From Microbacterium sp. RU1D (GTDB taxonomy: Bacteria; Actinomycetota; Actinomycetes; Actinomycetales; Microbacteriaceae), in assembly GCF_900156435.1 (NCBI RefSeq), contig NZ_FTPQ01000001.1, forward strand, positions 1,302,001 to 1,366,000: DNA of 64,000 nucleotides, given 5' to 3'. Of the stretch, positions 24,878 through 32,458 are shown in pieces. Under the pieces are notes generated by a model, which did no database searches, was not told where the DNA came from, and worked only from the letters and a program-made list of their open reading frames with translations. The stretch's first letter is position 1; each line of letters starts with the position of its first letter. The position numbers and the translations under genes are program-made.

Positions 24878-25471
24878 TCAGCGGAGCATGTCGACGAGCG
24901 CGTCGACGGTCGCGCGCATGCGCTCCTCGCGCGCGGTCTCGGGAAGCAGCACCCCGTTGGCTTGCATGCCGTTCACCGCGTGCAGGATGGCGTCGCTCAC
25001 GGCCTCCACGTCGAGGCCGTCGCGCACTTCCCCGCGCTCCTGCGCCTCGACCACCATGGCCGCGAACGCCTCCTGCCACCGCCGCATCAGCCCGCGGAAC
25101 ATCTCGGCCAGGGCCGAGTCGGCGGCGGCGTACTCGAGGAAGGCGATGACGATCCGTGCCTCGAGGGCGCGCTCCTCGTCGATCGGGGCCGCCTCGAGGA
25201 GGAACGCCCGCAATGCCGCGAGCCCCGTGCCGCCCGTCCGTGCGCGAGCCTGCTCGAAGCGTGCGGTCGTGGCGTCGAAGACGTGCGCGAACGCGGCGGT
25301 GATGATCGCGCTCTTGTCGGGGAAGTAGTGCGTGACGCTGCCGTTGGCGAGTCCCAGCTCGCGGGCGAGCTCCCGCATGGTCGTGGCCTCGATGCCGCGC
25401 TCGGCGATCAGACGCCACGTGGCCAGCACGATCTCGTGGCGTCGGGCTTCGTGGTCCACGCGTCGGGGCAC
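24878..25471 (-). CDS. TetR-family repressor
   Basis: The 197-aa product has a TetR HTH at about 8-55 (IVLATWRLIAERGIEATTMRELARELGLANGSVTHYF followed by DKSAII) and an all-helical ligand domain, of the BetI-like C-terminal type. The start is GTG at 25471 (MPRRVDHEARRHEI), with AGGA upstream. It lies between the amine oxidase and feaR-like genes on the same strand, separated from the oxidase by a strong hairpin. It may control the SDR genes, the permease or the oxidase; no operator was recognised. Confidence 0.85.
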   Translation of the reverse strand: MPRRVDHEARRHEIVLATWRLIAERGIEATTMRELARELGLANGSVTHYFPDKSAIITAAFAHVFDATTARFEQARARTGGTGLAALRAFLLEAAPIDEERALEARIVIAFLEYAAADSALAEMFRGLMRRWQEAFAAMVVEAQERGEVRDGLDVEAVSDAILHAVNGMQANGVLLPETAREERMRATVDALVDMLR

Positions 25472-25544
25472 GCTCGTCCGTCCTCTCGCTCGACCGTCCC
25501 GACCCTACCGGGCCGTGACACGCGCTCCGCGATGCGCGCACCCG

Positions 25545-25584
25545 CCGTGGCATCCGGTCCGGGAGCGGAGTCCGGATGCCACGG
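25545..25584 (-). terminator. Hairpin terminator after the amine oxidase (GGATGCC type)
   Basis: A perfect 13-bp stem, CCGTGGCATCCGG (25545-25557) with CCGGATGCCACGG (25572-25584), around a 14-base loop, 18 bases past the oxidase stop on the minus strand. The stem core is the GGCATCC/GGATGCC pair. Confidence 0.8.
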
Positions 25585-25602
25585 GGCAGCCGCGGGCGAC
25601 GG

Positions 25603-27642
25603 TCAGTGCGCGCAGTGGCAGGCGCCGCCGCCGCAGCATCCGTCGTCGCCGGCGGAATGGGCCTGCGACGACTCCGGCAGGTCGAGCGTGGGATTGCGGT
25701 CGAGGAAGCCGTACGGCTTGAGCCAGAACCCGGCGTAGTCGACCGGCATGATGGGCCAGTCCTCGGGTCGCGGAACATGGGTCAGCCCGAACGTGTGCCA
25801 GAGAACGAGGTCGGCGCCGTCGATCGAGCGGTCGTCGGCGGTGTACGCGGGGAGTCCGGCTCCTCCCGCGTGCGCGTTGGGGTAGCGGCCCGCGGGCCAG
25901 CGCTCGTCGGGGTCGTAGGCGGTGCCCCACAGGTGCTTCGTCGCGAAGGTCGCGCGGGCGGCGACGGTGGAGGCCGGGTCGGCCATCAGCAGGGCCGTGG
26001 GTTCGGGGATCAGGTGGTACGCGGTGGGCTTGCCGATGTAGTTCGCGCGGCTCGTCGATTGCACCTCCCACACGCGGGCGACGGAGGTATCCGCCTCGCG
26101 CTGCGCCTCCCGCTCGGTGCGCAGCGGGGTGTGCGACCACGTGAAGGCGTTGCCGAAGGGGTTGTCCTCGCCCATGGGGATGCGCACGGCATCCACCTCG
26201 AAAAGGCGGTTCTCGTCGCCGTCGATCGCCATGTCGAGGCGCGCCGAGAAGAGGTGCTGGTGCACGGGGGCGAAGACTCCGGGGGCGATCTCGGGCGCGT
26301 GCCGGTTGACCGATCCGGGCTCGCCGCCGCCGACGAAGACGATGCCGGTGGCTTTGGCCTCGACCTGGATCGAGCCGTCGAGGTAGAAGTACCAGAAGAA
26401 GCCGTAGTCGTAGTTGCCGATGGTGGCGAAGTACGACACGACCAGCCGGCGCGAGCGTCGCACGTGCGAGCCGACAGGCCCGGGTTCGGTGTGCTTCCAC
26501 AGCACGCCGTAGTCCTCTTCGTGCATGCACACCGCATTCGGGATGCGCACCGCGTGTCCGTGATCGTCGGCGACGTGCCCGTCGAAGTAGTGGATGACGC
26601 CGAGGCAGTCGCATCCGAGTTCGAGGTGGTTCGCGTTCTTGCCGAGCAGGTACTCGCCGGCGTCGAAGTAGCTGATCCAGAACCGGGTGTTGCTCGTGTC
26701 GCCGTAGGGCACGACCATCTCGGGCACGCTCGCCCGCGAGAGCACGGGGCGATCGTCGAATCGGACGTCGTGCAGCACGAGCCCCTCGCGGGCGTTGAAG
26801 TCGATGCGCAGTGTCCAGTTCTCCCATGTCACGTGAGAGCCCGCGACGTGGAAGCTCGGTCCTTCAGGCTGGATGATCTCGATCGGCTTCAGCGTCGTGC
26901 GCGCGGGGCCGATGGCCTCGGGGTCGTACCGCCCGCTACCGGCCGGAACGGGGACGTCGCCCTCGTCCTCGATCCCGATCACGCGGTTCGCGGTGAGGTC
27001 GATGTGCACGATGAGCCCCTCGACGGGATGCGCCCACGCGATGTCGTCCTCGCTGTCGCGGAGGAAGGTGAGAGAGCGGATGACGCGGCGCCCGACCTCG
27101 TTCTCGCGCCCGATGAAGCCGGGGGCGAGCGGCGTGCAGAACGCGAGGTCGATGCGGTCGGTGAGGCCCCGTCGCTCCATCGCGGCGCGCCACTCGGGGG
27201 AGGCCTTGACCAGCTCGGCGGCCCGCTCGTACTCCTCGAACAGATACTGCGGCTGGCCGTACGGCGGGGCGTCGGCGGGGTACCGGCGAGAGTCGCGCAC
27301 CTCACCTGCGGTGATCGACACGATCGCCTCGGTCACCTCGCCGGTCACTGAGTCGAGCAGGGTGACATCGGCGCGGCGGTCGATCGGGTCTCCCGGATGC
27401 CACGCGGCCACGGCCCTCTTATCGGGTTCGGCGGGCAGCAGCATGGGCACCCGCGCGGTTTCGCCCAGCAGTCCCGCGGCGACGAGGATGTCGCGCGTAC
27501 GCTCGATCTCCTCCGCGGTGAGGGGGTCGAGCGGGTGGACCGTGCTGGCGCCGGCGGGCTGCGGGGGAGCGTCCTCGGCCGCGCGCTCGAGGTCGGGGTT
27601 CTCCATCGCCTGGTCGGGGACAGCGTGTACGTGATCGTGCAT
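25603..27642 (-). CDS. tynA: Copper/topaquinone primary amine oxidase (tyramine/phenethylamine oxidase type)
   Basis: A 679-aa amine oxidase that converts a primary amine plus O2 and water to aldehyde, ammonia and H2O2. All key residues are seen: base Asp327 (YFDAGEY), topaquinone precursor Tyr411 (TIGNYDYG), and copper ligands His461, His463 (HQHLFSARLD) and His622 (FGLTHVPRPEDWP). Spacing matches Arthrobacter phenethylamine oxidase almost exactly. No signal peptide, so cytoplasmic as in Arthrobacter. Unusual is the C-terminal tail (669-679) CCGGGACHCAH, rich in Cys and His, plus an N-terminal MHDHVH; both could bind copper. The ATG at 27642 has GGAGG. The product arylacetaldehyde would need an aldehyde dehydrogenase. 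The gene symbol is by analogy. Confidence 0.93.
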   Translation of the reverse strand: MHDHVHAVPDQAMENPDLERAAEDAPPQPAGASTVHPLDPLTAEEIERTRDILVAAGLLGETARVPMLLPAEPDKRAVAAWHPGDPIDRRADVTLLDSVTGEVTEAIVSITAGEVRDSRRYPADAPPYGQPQYLFEEYERAAELVKASPEWRAAMERRGLTDRIDLAFCTPLAPGFIGRENEVGRRVIRSLTFLRDSEDDIAWAHPVEGLIVHIDLTANRVIGIEDEGDVPVPAGSGRYDPEAIGPARTTLKPIEIIQPEGPSFHVAGSHVTWENWTLRIDFNAREGLVLHDVRFDDRPVLSRASVPEMVVPYGDTSNTRFWISYFDAGEYLLGKNANHLELGCDCLGVIHYFDGHVADDHGHAVRIPNAVCMHEEDYGVLWKHTEPGPVGSHVRRSRRLVVSYFATIGNYDYGFFWYFYLDGSIQVEAKATGIVFVGGGEPGSVNRHAPEIAPGVFAPVHQHLFSARLDMAIDGDENRLFEVDAVRIPMGEDNPFGNAFTWSHTPLRTEREAQREADTSVARVWEVQSTSRANYIGKPTAYHLIPEPTALLMADPASTVAARATFATKHLWGTAYDPDERWPAGRYPNAHAGGAGLPAYTADDRSIDGADLVLWHTFGLTHVPRPEDWPIMPVDYAGFWLKPYGFLDRNPTLDLPESSQAHSAGDDGCCGGGACHCAH

Positions 27643-27831
27643 GGTGGACCTCCGGCATCCACTCTCGCCCGGCGCGTGCGTCCGGGCGTTGTCTGCGCGC
27701 GCACACCGCGTGTCCGTGCGTGCACCGCGACCCCGGCCGTCTGGTGACGCCGCGCCCTCGCCGGCGATGTCGGACGTGGCCTGCGAGCTTCGCGGAAAAG
27801 GGCCGCGCCCCTCTGCGGCGACTCGTGCGGG

Positions 27832-28536
27832 CTACAACGCCCCGCGGATCGCCTCGGCCGCGGCCCCCAACCGCGCCGCGATCGCCGCATCGTCGAGGGC
27901 GGTCGCCACGTGCACCGCGGCCACCGCGGCGGGCTCGCGACCCCGCACCGACAACGGGACCGCGACCGCGCGGAGCGAGGGGACGACTTCGTCGTGGCTC
28001 GTCGCCCACCCGCGATCGGCGGCGTCGGCGATTTCGGCGGCGAGTCGCGCGTCGACGGCGTCGGGCCACCGGCGCGGCGGCAGCTGCGCGAGGATGGCCC
28101 GCCCCGGAGCGCCCCGCGTGACCGGATGCCGCGCCCCCGGCCGCTGCGCCACCGTCGTCGTCGCGTGCCGCGGCTCGACGCTCGTGAGCGTCACGCACTC
28201 GTCGTGGTCCAGCACGACGAGGAAGCACGTCATCCCGAGGTCGTTCGCGGCCGCGGTGAGCTCGGGCAGCGCCTCTGCCTGCAGGTCGGCGGCGACACCC
28301 GCGGCCAGCGCGGCGAGGCCCGTCCCCAGGCGCACCGCGCCCGCGGCATCCCGACTGATCAGACCGTGGTCCTCGAGGGTGCGCAGCAGCCGGTACGTCA
28401 CCGAGCGGTGCAGATCGACGCGGGCCGCGAGGTCGTCGATCGAGAGCGGCGTGCGCGCGTCGGCGAGCTCTTCGAGCAGGCGGATGCCGCGGCTCAGCGT
28501 CTGCGAGGCCGGAGCGGCGTCTTGCCGTGGCGGCAT
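27832..28536 (-). CDS. IclR-family regulator
   Basis: The 234-aa product has an IclR winged helix at about 15-75 (GIRLLEELADARTPLSIDDLAARVDLHRSVTYRLLRTLE) and a C-terminal effector-binding domain (about 85-230). I take the ATG at 28536 (MPPRQDAAP); upstream in-frame codons to 28593 run through the operator region. It is divergent from the FAD monooxygenase with two operator-like palindromes between them (28554-28588), so it most likely controls that gene and itself, in the way PcaU/PobR-type regulators control aromatic genes. It is also 189 bases upstream of the amine oxidase on the same strand. Confidence 0.87.
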   Translation of the reverse strand: MPPRQDAAPASQTLSRGIRLLEELADARTPLSIDDLAARVDLHRSVTYRLLRTLEDHGLISRDAAGAVRLGTGLAALAAGVAADLQAEALPELTAAANDLGMTCFLVVLDHDECVTLTSVEPRHATTTVAQRPGARHPVTRGAPGRAILAQLPPRRWPDAVDARLAAEIADAADRGWATSHDEVVPSLRAVAVPLSVRGREPAAVAAVHVATALDDAAIAARLGAAAEAIRGAL

Positions 28537-28553
28537 GTGTCGGTTAGCCTCTC

Positions 28554-28568
28554 GTTCGATAGCTGAAC
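28554..28568. promoter_or_regulatory. IclR operator-like palindrome 1
   Basis: GTTCGATAGCTGAAC: inverted GTTC/GAAC arms with a 7-base centre, 18 bases before the IclR start. The sequence strongly resembles boxes of PcaR/PcaU-type IclR regulators (GTTCGATAATC...). Confidence 0.65.
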
Positions 28569-28573
28569 GGCAC

Positions 28574-28588
28574 GTTCGAATATAGAAC
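28574..28588. promoter_or_regulatory. IclR operator-like palindrome 2
   Basis: GTTCGAATATAGAAC: same arms and same 15-bp length as site 1, with centres exactly 20 bp apart (two helical turns), 45 bases before the monooxygenase start. Its AT-rich centre may also hold a -10 element. Confidence 0.65.
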
Positions 28589-28632
28589 AGCACCGACGGC
28601 GCCGCAACCCGACATCGACGTCAGGAGAAACG

Positions 28633-30477
28633 ATGCAGTTCCACCACCACGGCTACGTCTCGGGCGATCCGCGCGTGCAGAACGCCGCGGGCACCGGCGT
28701 CGACCGGCCCGCCGGCCTGCCCGACGAGGTCGACGTCCTCATCGTCGGATCGGGCCCCGCCGGAATGCTGCTCGCGGCGCAGATGTCGCAGTTCCCCCAG
28801 CTCACCACGCGTCTGATCGAGAAGCGCGACGGGCGTCTCGCCCTCGGACAGGCCGACGGCATCCAACCCCGCAGCGTCGAGACCTTCCAGGCCTTCGGGT
28901 TCGCCGACCGCATCACCGCCGAGGCGTACAACATCGGCTGGATGAACTTCTGGGCACCCGACCCCGAGAATCCCGACCGCATCGTCCGGACGACCCGCAC
29001 CGAGGACTACGGCCTCAAGATCAGCGAGTTCCCGCACCTCATCGTCAACCAGGCGCGGGTGCTCGACTACTTCGCCGAGGCGGCGGCGCACGGTCCCGGG
29101 CGCATCGTGCCCGACTACGGGGTGCAGTTCCTCGGGCTCGAGGTGCACGACGACGACGTCGAGGTGCGCGTGGCGGATGCCACGGGCGAGCGCCTCATCC
29201 GCGCGCGGTACGTCGTGGGGTGCGACGGTGCCCGCAGCGGCGTGCGCCAGGCGATCGGCCGCACGCACGTCGGGGCGGCCGCTCGCCACGCCTGGGGTGT
29301 GATGGACGTGCTGGTGGAGACGGACTTCCCGGACTGGCGCATCAAGTGCGCGATCAACGCGGCGGCGGGCAACATCCTGCACATCCCGCGCGAGGGCGGG
29401 TACCTCAGCCGCATGTACATCGACCTCGGCGAGGTCGCGGCCGACGACGATCACCGCGTGCGGCAGACCCCGATCGAGGAGGTGATCCGACGGGCGAACG
29501 AGATCCTGCACCCCTACACGATCGATGTGAAGCAGGTCGCGTGGCACAGTGTGTACGAGGTGGGTCACCGGGTGACCGACCGGTTCGTGGACGACCTCGA
29601 CGCCCCGCGCGTGTTCCTCGCCGGCGACGCTTGTCACACGCACAGCGCCAAGGCCGGTCAGGGGATGAACGTCTCGATGCAGGACGGCTTCAACCTCGGC
29701 TGGAAGCTCGGCCACGTGCTCACGGGCCTCTCATCCGCGGATCTGCTGCGCACCTACGACGAGGAGCGTCGACCGGTGGCCCAGCAGCTCATCGACTTCG
29801 ACCGGGAGTGGTCCTCGCTCATGGCGCGCAAGCCGGGCGAGATCACCGACCCCGATGAACTCGCCACCTACTACCTGGCCACCGCGGAGTTCCCGTCCGG
29901 CTTCATGACGCAGTACGCCCCCTCCGCGATCGTTGCAGACGCGCCCGCCCAGGATCTGGCATCCGGATTCCCCGTCGGCAAGCGCTTCAAGAGCGTCGAG
30001 GTCGTGCGGGTGTGCGACGGCAACGCCGTGCACCTCGGTCATCACGCCCGGGCGGACGGGCGGTGGCGGATCTACGCCTTCGCGGATGCCGACGGCTCGG
30101 CGCTGGGGGAGTGGGCCGCCGCCGCGAGGTCCATCGTCGAGCGCTTCACCCCCGACGGCGCCGACCTCGACGCGGTGTTCGACGCGAAGGCGATCTTCCC
30201 CGGACGCTGGGAAGACGTCGTCGACGTGCCCGCGCTCTTCCGCCCGCGCTCGGGACCCCTGGGGCTCACGGACCTCGAGAAGGTGTTCGCCGCTGCGCCG
30301 TCGGCCTGGACGAGCGCCGACATCTTCGCCGAGCGCGGCATCGCCGCCGAGGGGGCCGTGGTCGTCGTGCGTCCCGACCAGTACGTGGCGCACGTGCTGC
30401 CGCTCGGCGACCCCGCCGGCCTCGAGCGCTTCCTCGCCGGGGTGATGGCGGTGCCCGCGGTCGCCCCGGCGAGCTGA
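28633..30477 (+). CDS. FAD-dependent aromatic monooxygenase, MobA/phenol hydroxylase type
   Basis: A 614-aa single-component flavoprotein hydroxylase. FAD motif 1 VGSGPAG (38-44), DG motif GCDGARSGVR (about 197-204), GD motif FLAGDACHTHSAKAGQGMN (about 328-346), and a C-terminal thioredoxin-like domain (about 420-610) ending with VVVRPDQYVAHVLPLGD. It starts MQFHHHGY like 3-hydroxybenzoate 4-monooxygenase (MobA) and resembles it along its length, so it should add an ortho hydroxyl to a phenolic acid using NADPH and O2. With no HpaBC in the window, 4-hydroxyphenylacetate to homoprotocatechuate is an attractive inferred reaction; 3-hydroxybenzoate is the default alternative. RBS AGGAGAAACG precedes the ATG. 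Divergent IclR regulator. Confidence 0.87.
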   Translation: MQFHHHGYVSGDPRVQNAAGTGVDRPAGLPDEVDVLIVGSGPAGMLLAAQMSQFPQLTTRLIEKRDGRLALGQADGIQPRSVETFQAFGFADRITAEAYNIGWMNFWAPDPENPDRIVRTTRTEDYGLKISEFPHLIVNQARVLDYFAEAAAHGPGRIVPDYGVQFLGLEVHDDDVEVRVADATGERLIRARYVVGCDGARSGVRQAIGRTHVGAAARHAWGVMDVLVETDFPDWRIKCAINAAAGNILHIPREGGYLSRMYIDLGEVAADDDHRVRQTPIEEVIRRANEILHPYTIDVKQVAWHSVYEVGHRVTDRFVDDLDAPRVFLAGDACHTHSAKAGQGMNVSMQDGFNLGWKLGHVLTGLSSADLLRTYDEERRPVAQQLIDFDREWSSLMARKPGEITDPDELATYYLATAEFPSGFMTQYAPSAIVADAPAQDLASGFPVGKRFKSVEVVRVCDGNAVHLGHHARADGRWRIYAFADADGSALGEWAAAARSIVERFTPDGADLDAVFDAKAIFPGRWEDVVDVPALFRPRSGPLGLTDLEKVFAAAPSAWTSADIFAERGIAAEGAVVVVRPDQYVAHVLPLGDPAGLERFLAGVMAVPAVAPAS

Positions 30478-30828
30478 GCGTCCGGTGCCCCCCCCCCCCG
30501 CCCCGCGAGTCGTCGCGGAACCCCGCGATAAACGCCGATCGTCGCGAGAAACGCTGCCTTGCCCCGTTTCCGGCGAGAAAGAGGGTTTATCGGCGGTGGC
30601 GTGGCGCCCCACCGGTCACGCCCGCGTCGGCCGCGGTGCCCGTTCCCCGTGGACTCCGCCCCGACCGCCCGGCATCACCCCGACCGGACACGCCGACGTC
30701 CGCCCCGCGGCCACCGCCCCGTCCGCGGCGGCGGTCGGGCTGTCCGGTTTGTACACGACGTATATCGGCCCCGCTTCGCGGGCTGAGCAGAATGGCGGGG
30801 AACCCCGCACACCGATCCAGGAGGATTC
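30478..30828. other. 351-base gap before gabD: C12 run, 67-bp palindrome, probable promoter
   Basis: No gene is supported. Immediately after the monooxygenase stop there is a run of twelve C (30488-30499). Then comes a 67-bp palindrome of family 2 (30526-30592). Near the right end, GTTTGTACACGACGTATAT (about 30747-30765) is the most AT-rich part and probably contains the gabD promoter; a small CCCGC-TTC-GCGGG hairpin follows. The gabD ribosome site AGGAGG precedes 30829. Confidence 0.5.
30526..30592. repeat. 67-bp two-stage palindrome, family 2, copy 1
   Basis: Left half-sites CGATAAACG (30526-30534) and GAGAAACG (30546-30553), 19 bases apart in phase. Right half-sites CGTTTCCG (from 30565) and GGTTTATCG (to 30592), again 19 apart. 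Copy 2 at 36062-36128 has the same total length and spacing. Confidence 0.75.
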
Positions 30829-32301
30829 ATGACCGATTCGCGCGAGAGCGAACTGCTGGCATCCGTACCCACCGGCCTGTTGATCAACGGGGAGTGGCGC
30901 TCCGCCGAGGCGGGCAAGACCGTCGCCGTGAACGACCCCGCCACCGGTGACGTCCTACTCGAGATCGCGGACGCGTCGATCGACGACGGCGTCGCGGCGA
31001 TGGATGCCGCGGCGGACGCCTTCCCGTCATGGTCGACGACCCCGTCGCGCGAGCGCGCCGAGATCCTCCGCCGCGCCTTCGACCTGCTGCAGGAGCGCAA
31101 GGAAGACGTCGCTCTGCTCATGACCCTCGAGATGGGCAAGCCGCTCGCCGAGGCGCGCGGCGAGGTCGGCTACGGCGGGGAGTTCCTCCGCTGGTTCAGC
31201 GAGGTCACCGCTCACACCCAGGGCCGCTACGGCGCCAACCCCGAGGGCACCGGTCGCATGATCGTCTCGCAGCACGCCGTCGGGCCCTGCTACCTCATCA
31301 CCCCGTGGAACTTCCCCCTCGCCATGGCCACCCGCAAGATCGCCCCCGCGCTCGCCGCCGGCTGCACGGTCGTCATCAAGCCCGCCACCCTCACGCCTCT
31401 GACGACGCTGTTCTTCGCGCAGATCCTGCAGGATGCCGGACTCCCCGCCGGTGTCGTCAACGTCGTCACCACCACGAACACCGGCCCCGTGTCGGAGCGC
31501 ATCATCTCCGACCCGCGTCTGCGCAAGCTCTCGTTCACCGGCTCCACGCCGGTCGGCGTGAAGCTGCTGCAGCAGGCCGCCCCGGGCGTGCTGCGCACCT
31601 CGATGGAGCTCGGCGGCAACGCGCCGTTCGTCGTGTTCGACGACGCCGACCTCGACAAGGCGGTCGAGGGCGCGATGCTCGCGAAGTTCCGCAACATCGG
31701 ACAGGCCTGCACCGCCGCCAACCGATTCATCGTGCAGCGCAGCGTCGTCGAGGAGTTCACTCGCCGTGCCACCGAGCGCGTGCGGGGCATGAAGATCGGC
31801 CGCGGCACCGAGGACGGCGTCCAGATCGGACCCCTCATCGACGACCGCGCCGTCGACAAGGCCAAGACCCTGGTGGGGGATGCCGTCGAGCGCGGCGCGA
31901 CGGTCACCACGGGCGGATCGCCCATCGACGGCCCCGGCACGTTCTTCGAGCCCACCGTCGTGGCGGGTGTGCAGCCCGGCAGCGACATCCTCCGCGAGGA
32001 GATCTTCGGACCCGTGCTCGCGATCATCCCCTTCGACGACGAGGACGACGCCGTGCGCCTCGCCAACGACACCGAGTACGGCCTCGTCTCGTACGTCTTC
32101 ACCGAGTCGCTCGCGCGCGGCCAGCGCATGATCGACAAGCTCGAGACCGGGATGATGGGCCTCAACGTCGGCGTCGTCTCCAATGCCGCCGCCCCCTTCG
32201 GCGGCTGGAAGCAGTCGGGCCTCGGCCGCGAGGGCGGCGACGAGGGCATCCACGAGTACCTGCAGACCAAGTACACGCTGACGGCGAACCCCTACGCCTG
32301 A
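30829..32301 (+). CDS. gabD: Succinate-semialdehyde dehydrogenase (GabD type)
   Basis: A 490-aa ALDH close to actinobacterial GabD: LLINGEWR near the start, TPWNFP (Asn161), MELGGNAPF (Glu260), GQACTAANRF (Cys294), and the ending AAPFGGWKQSGLGREGG...EYLQTKY typical of SSADH. It oxidises succinic semialdehyde to succinate with NAD(P). HpaI at the other end of the region produces exactly this compound, so it probably connects the pathway to the TCA cycle, besides any role in GABA use. ATG at 30829 with AGGAGG. Confidence 0.87.
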   Translation: MTDSRESELLASVPTGLLINGEWRSAEAGKTVAVNDPATGDVLLEIADASIDDGVAAMDAAADAFPSWSTTPSRERAEILRRAFDLLQERKEDVALLMTLEMGKPLAEARGEVGYGGEFLRWFSEVTAHTQGRYGANPEGTGRMIVSQHAVGPCYLITPWNFPLAMATRKIAPALAAGCTVVIKPATLTPLTTLFFAQILQDAGLPAGVVNVVTTTNTGPVSERIISDPRLRKLSFTGSTPVGVKLLQQAAPGVLRTSMELGGNAPFVVFDDADLDKAVEGAMLAKFRNIGQACTAANRFIVQRSVVEEFTRRATERVRGMKIGRGTEDGVQIGPLIDDRAVDKAKTLVGDAVERGATVTTGGSPIDGPGTFFEPTVVAGVQPGSDILREEIFGPVLAIIPFDDEDDAVRLANDTEYGLVSYVFTESLARGQRMIDKLETGMMGLNVGVVSNAAAPFGGWKQSGLGREGGDEGIHEYLQTKYTLTANPYA

Positions 32302-32319
32302 CCGCGGGGCAGCACACAC

Positions 32320-32369
32320 CGGATGCCACGCCCCCGGCGCCCCGCGCGGGCCCGGGGTCGTGGCATCCG
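32320..32369 (+). terminator. GGATGCC-type hairpin after gabD
   Basis: CGGATGCCACG...CCCCGG (32320-32337) pairs with CCCGGGGTCGTGGCATCCG (32351-32369), with a small interruption. The right arm and the bases after it, to 32380, are identical over 22 bases to the right arm of the hairpin at 38218-38239. Confidence 0.75.
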
Positions 32370-32388
32370 TCGTTCCGCCGTCTCGTGC

Positions 32389-32444
32389 GAGTCGCCGGAT
32401 CTTGTCGCTCCCGGGCCGTGCGAAGCGACAGGATATGGCGACTC
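32389..32444. repeat. 56-bp two-stage palindrome, family 1, copy B
   Basis: Outer GAGTCGCC (32389-32396) and GGCGACTC (32437-32444); inner GTCGCT (32404-32409) and AGCGAC (32424-32429). All four sites have the same offsets as in copy A (+0, +15, +35, +48), while the inner sequence changes in a compensated way (GTCGCC/GGCGAC becomes GTCGCT/AGCGAC). Confidence 0.85.
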
Positions 32445-32458
32445 ACGCGAGGAGGACG

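Noticed and set aside
27769..27824. Possible fourth copy of the 56-bp palindrome (GGCGACTC at 27817)
   Set aside because: The matching left half-site at the required offset (27769) is missing, so this is a chance occurrence.
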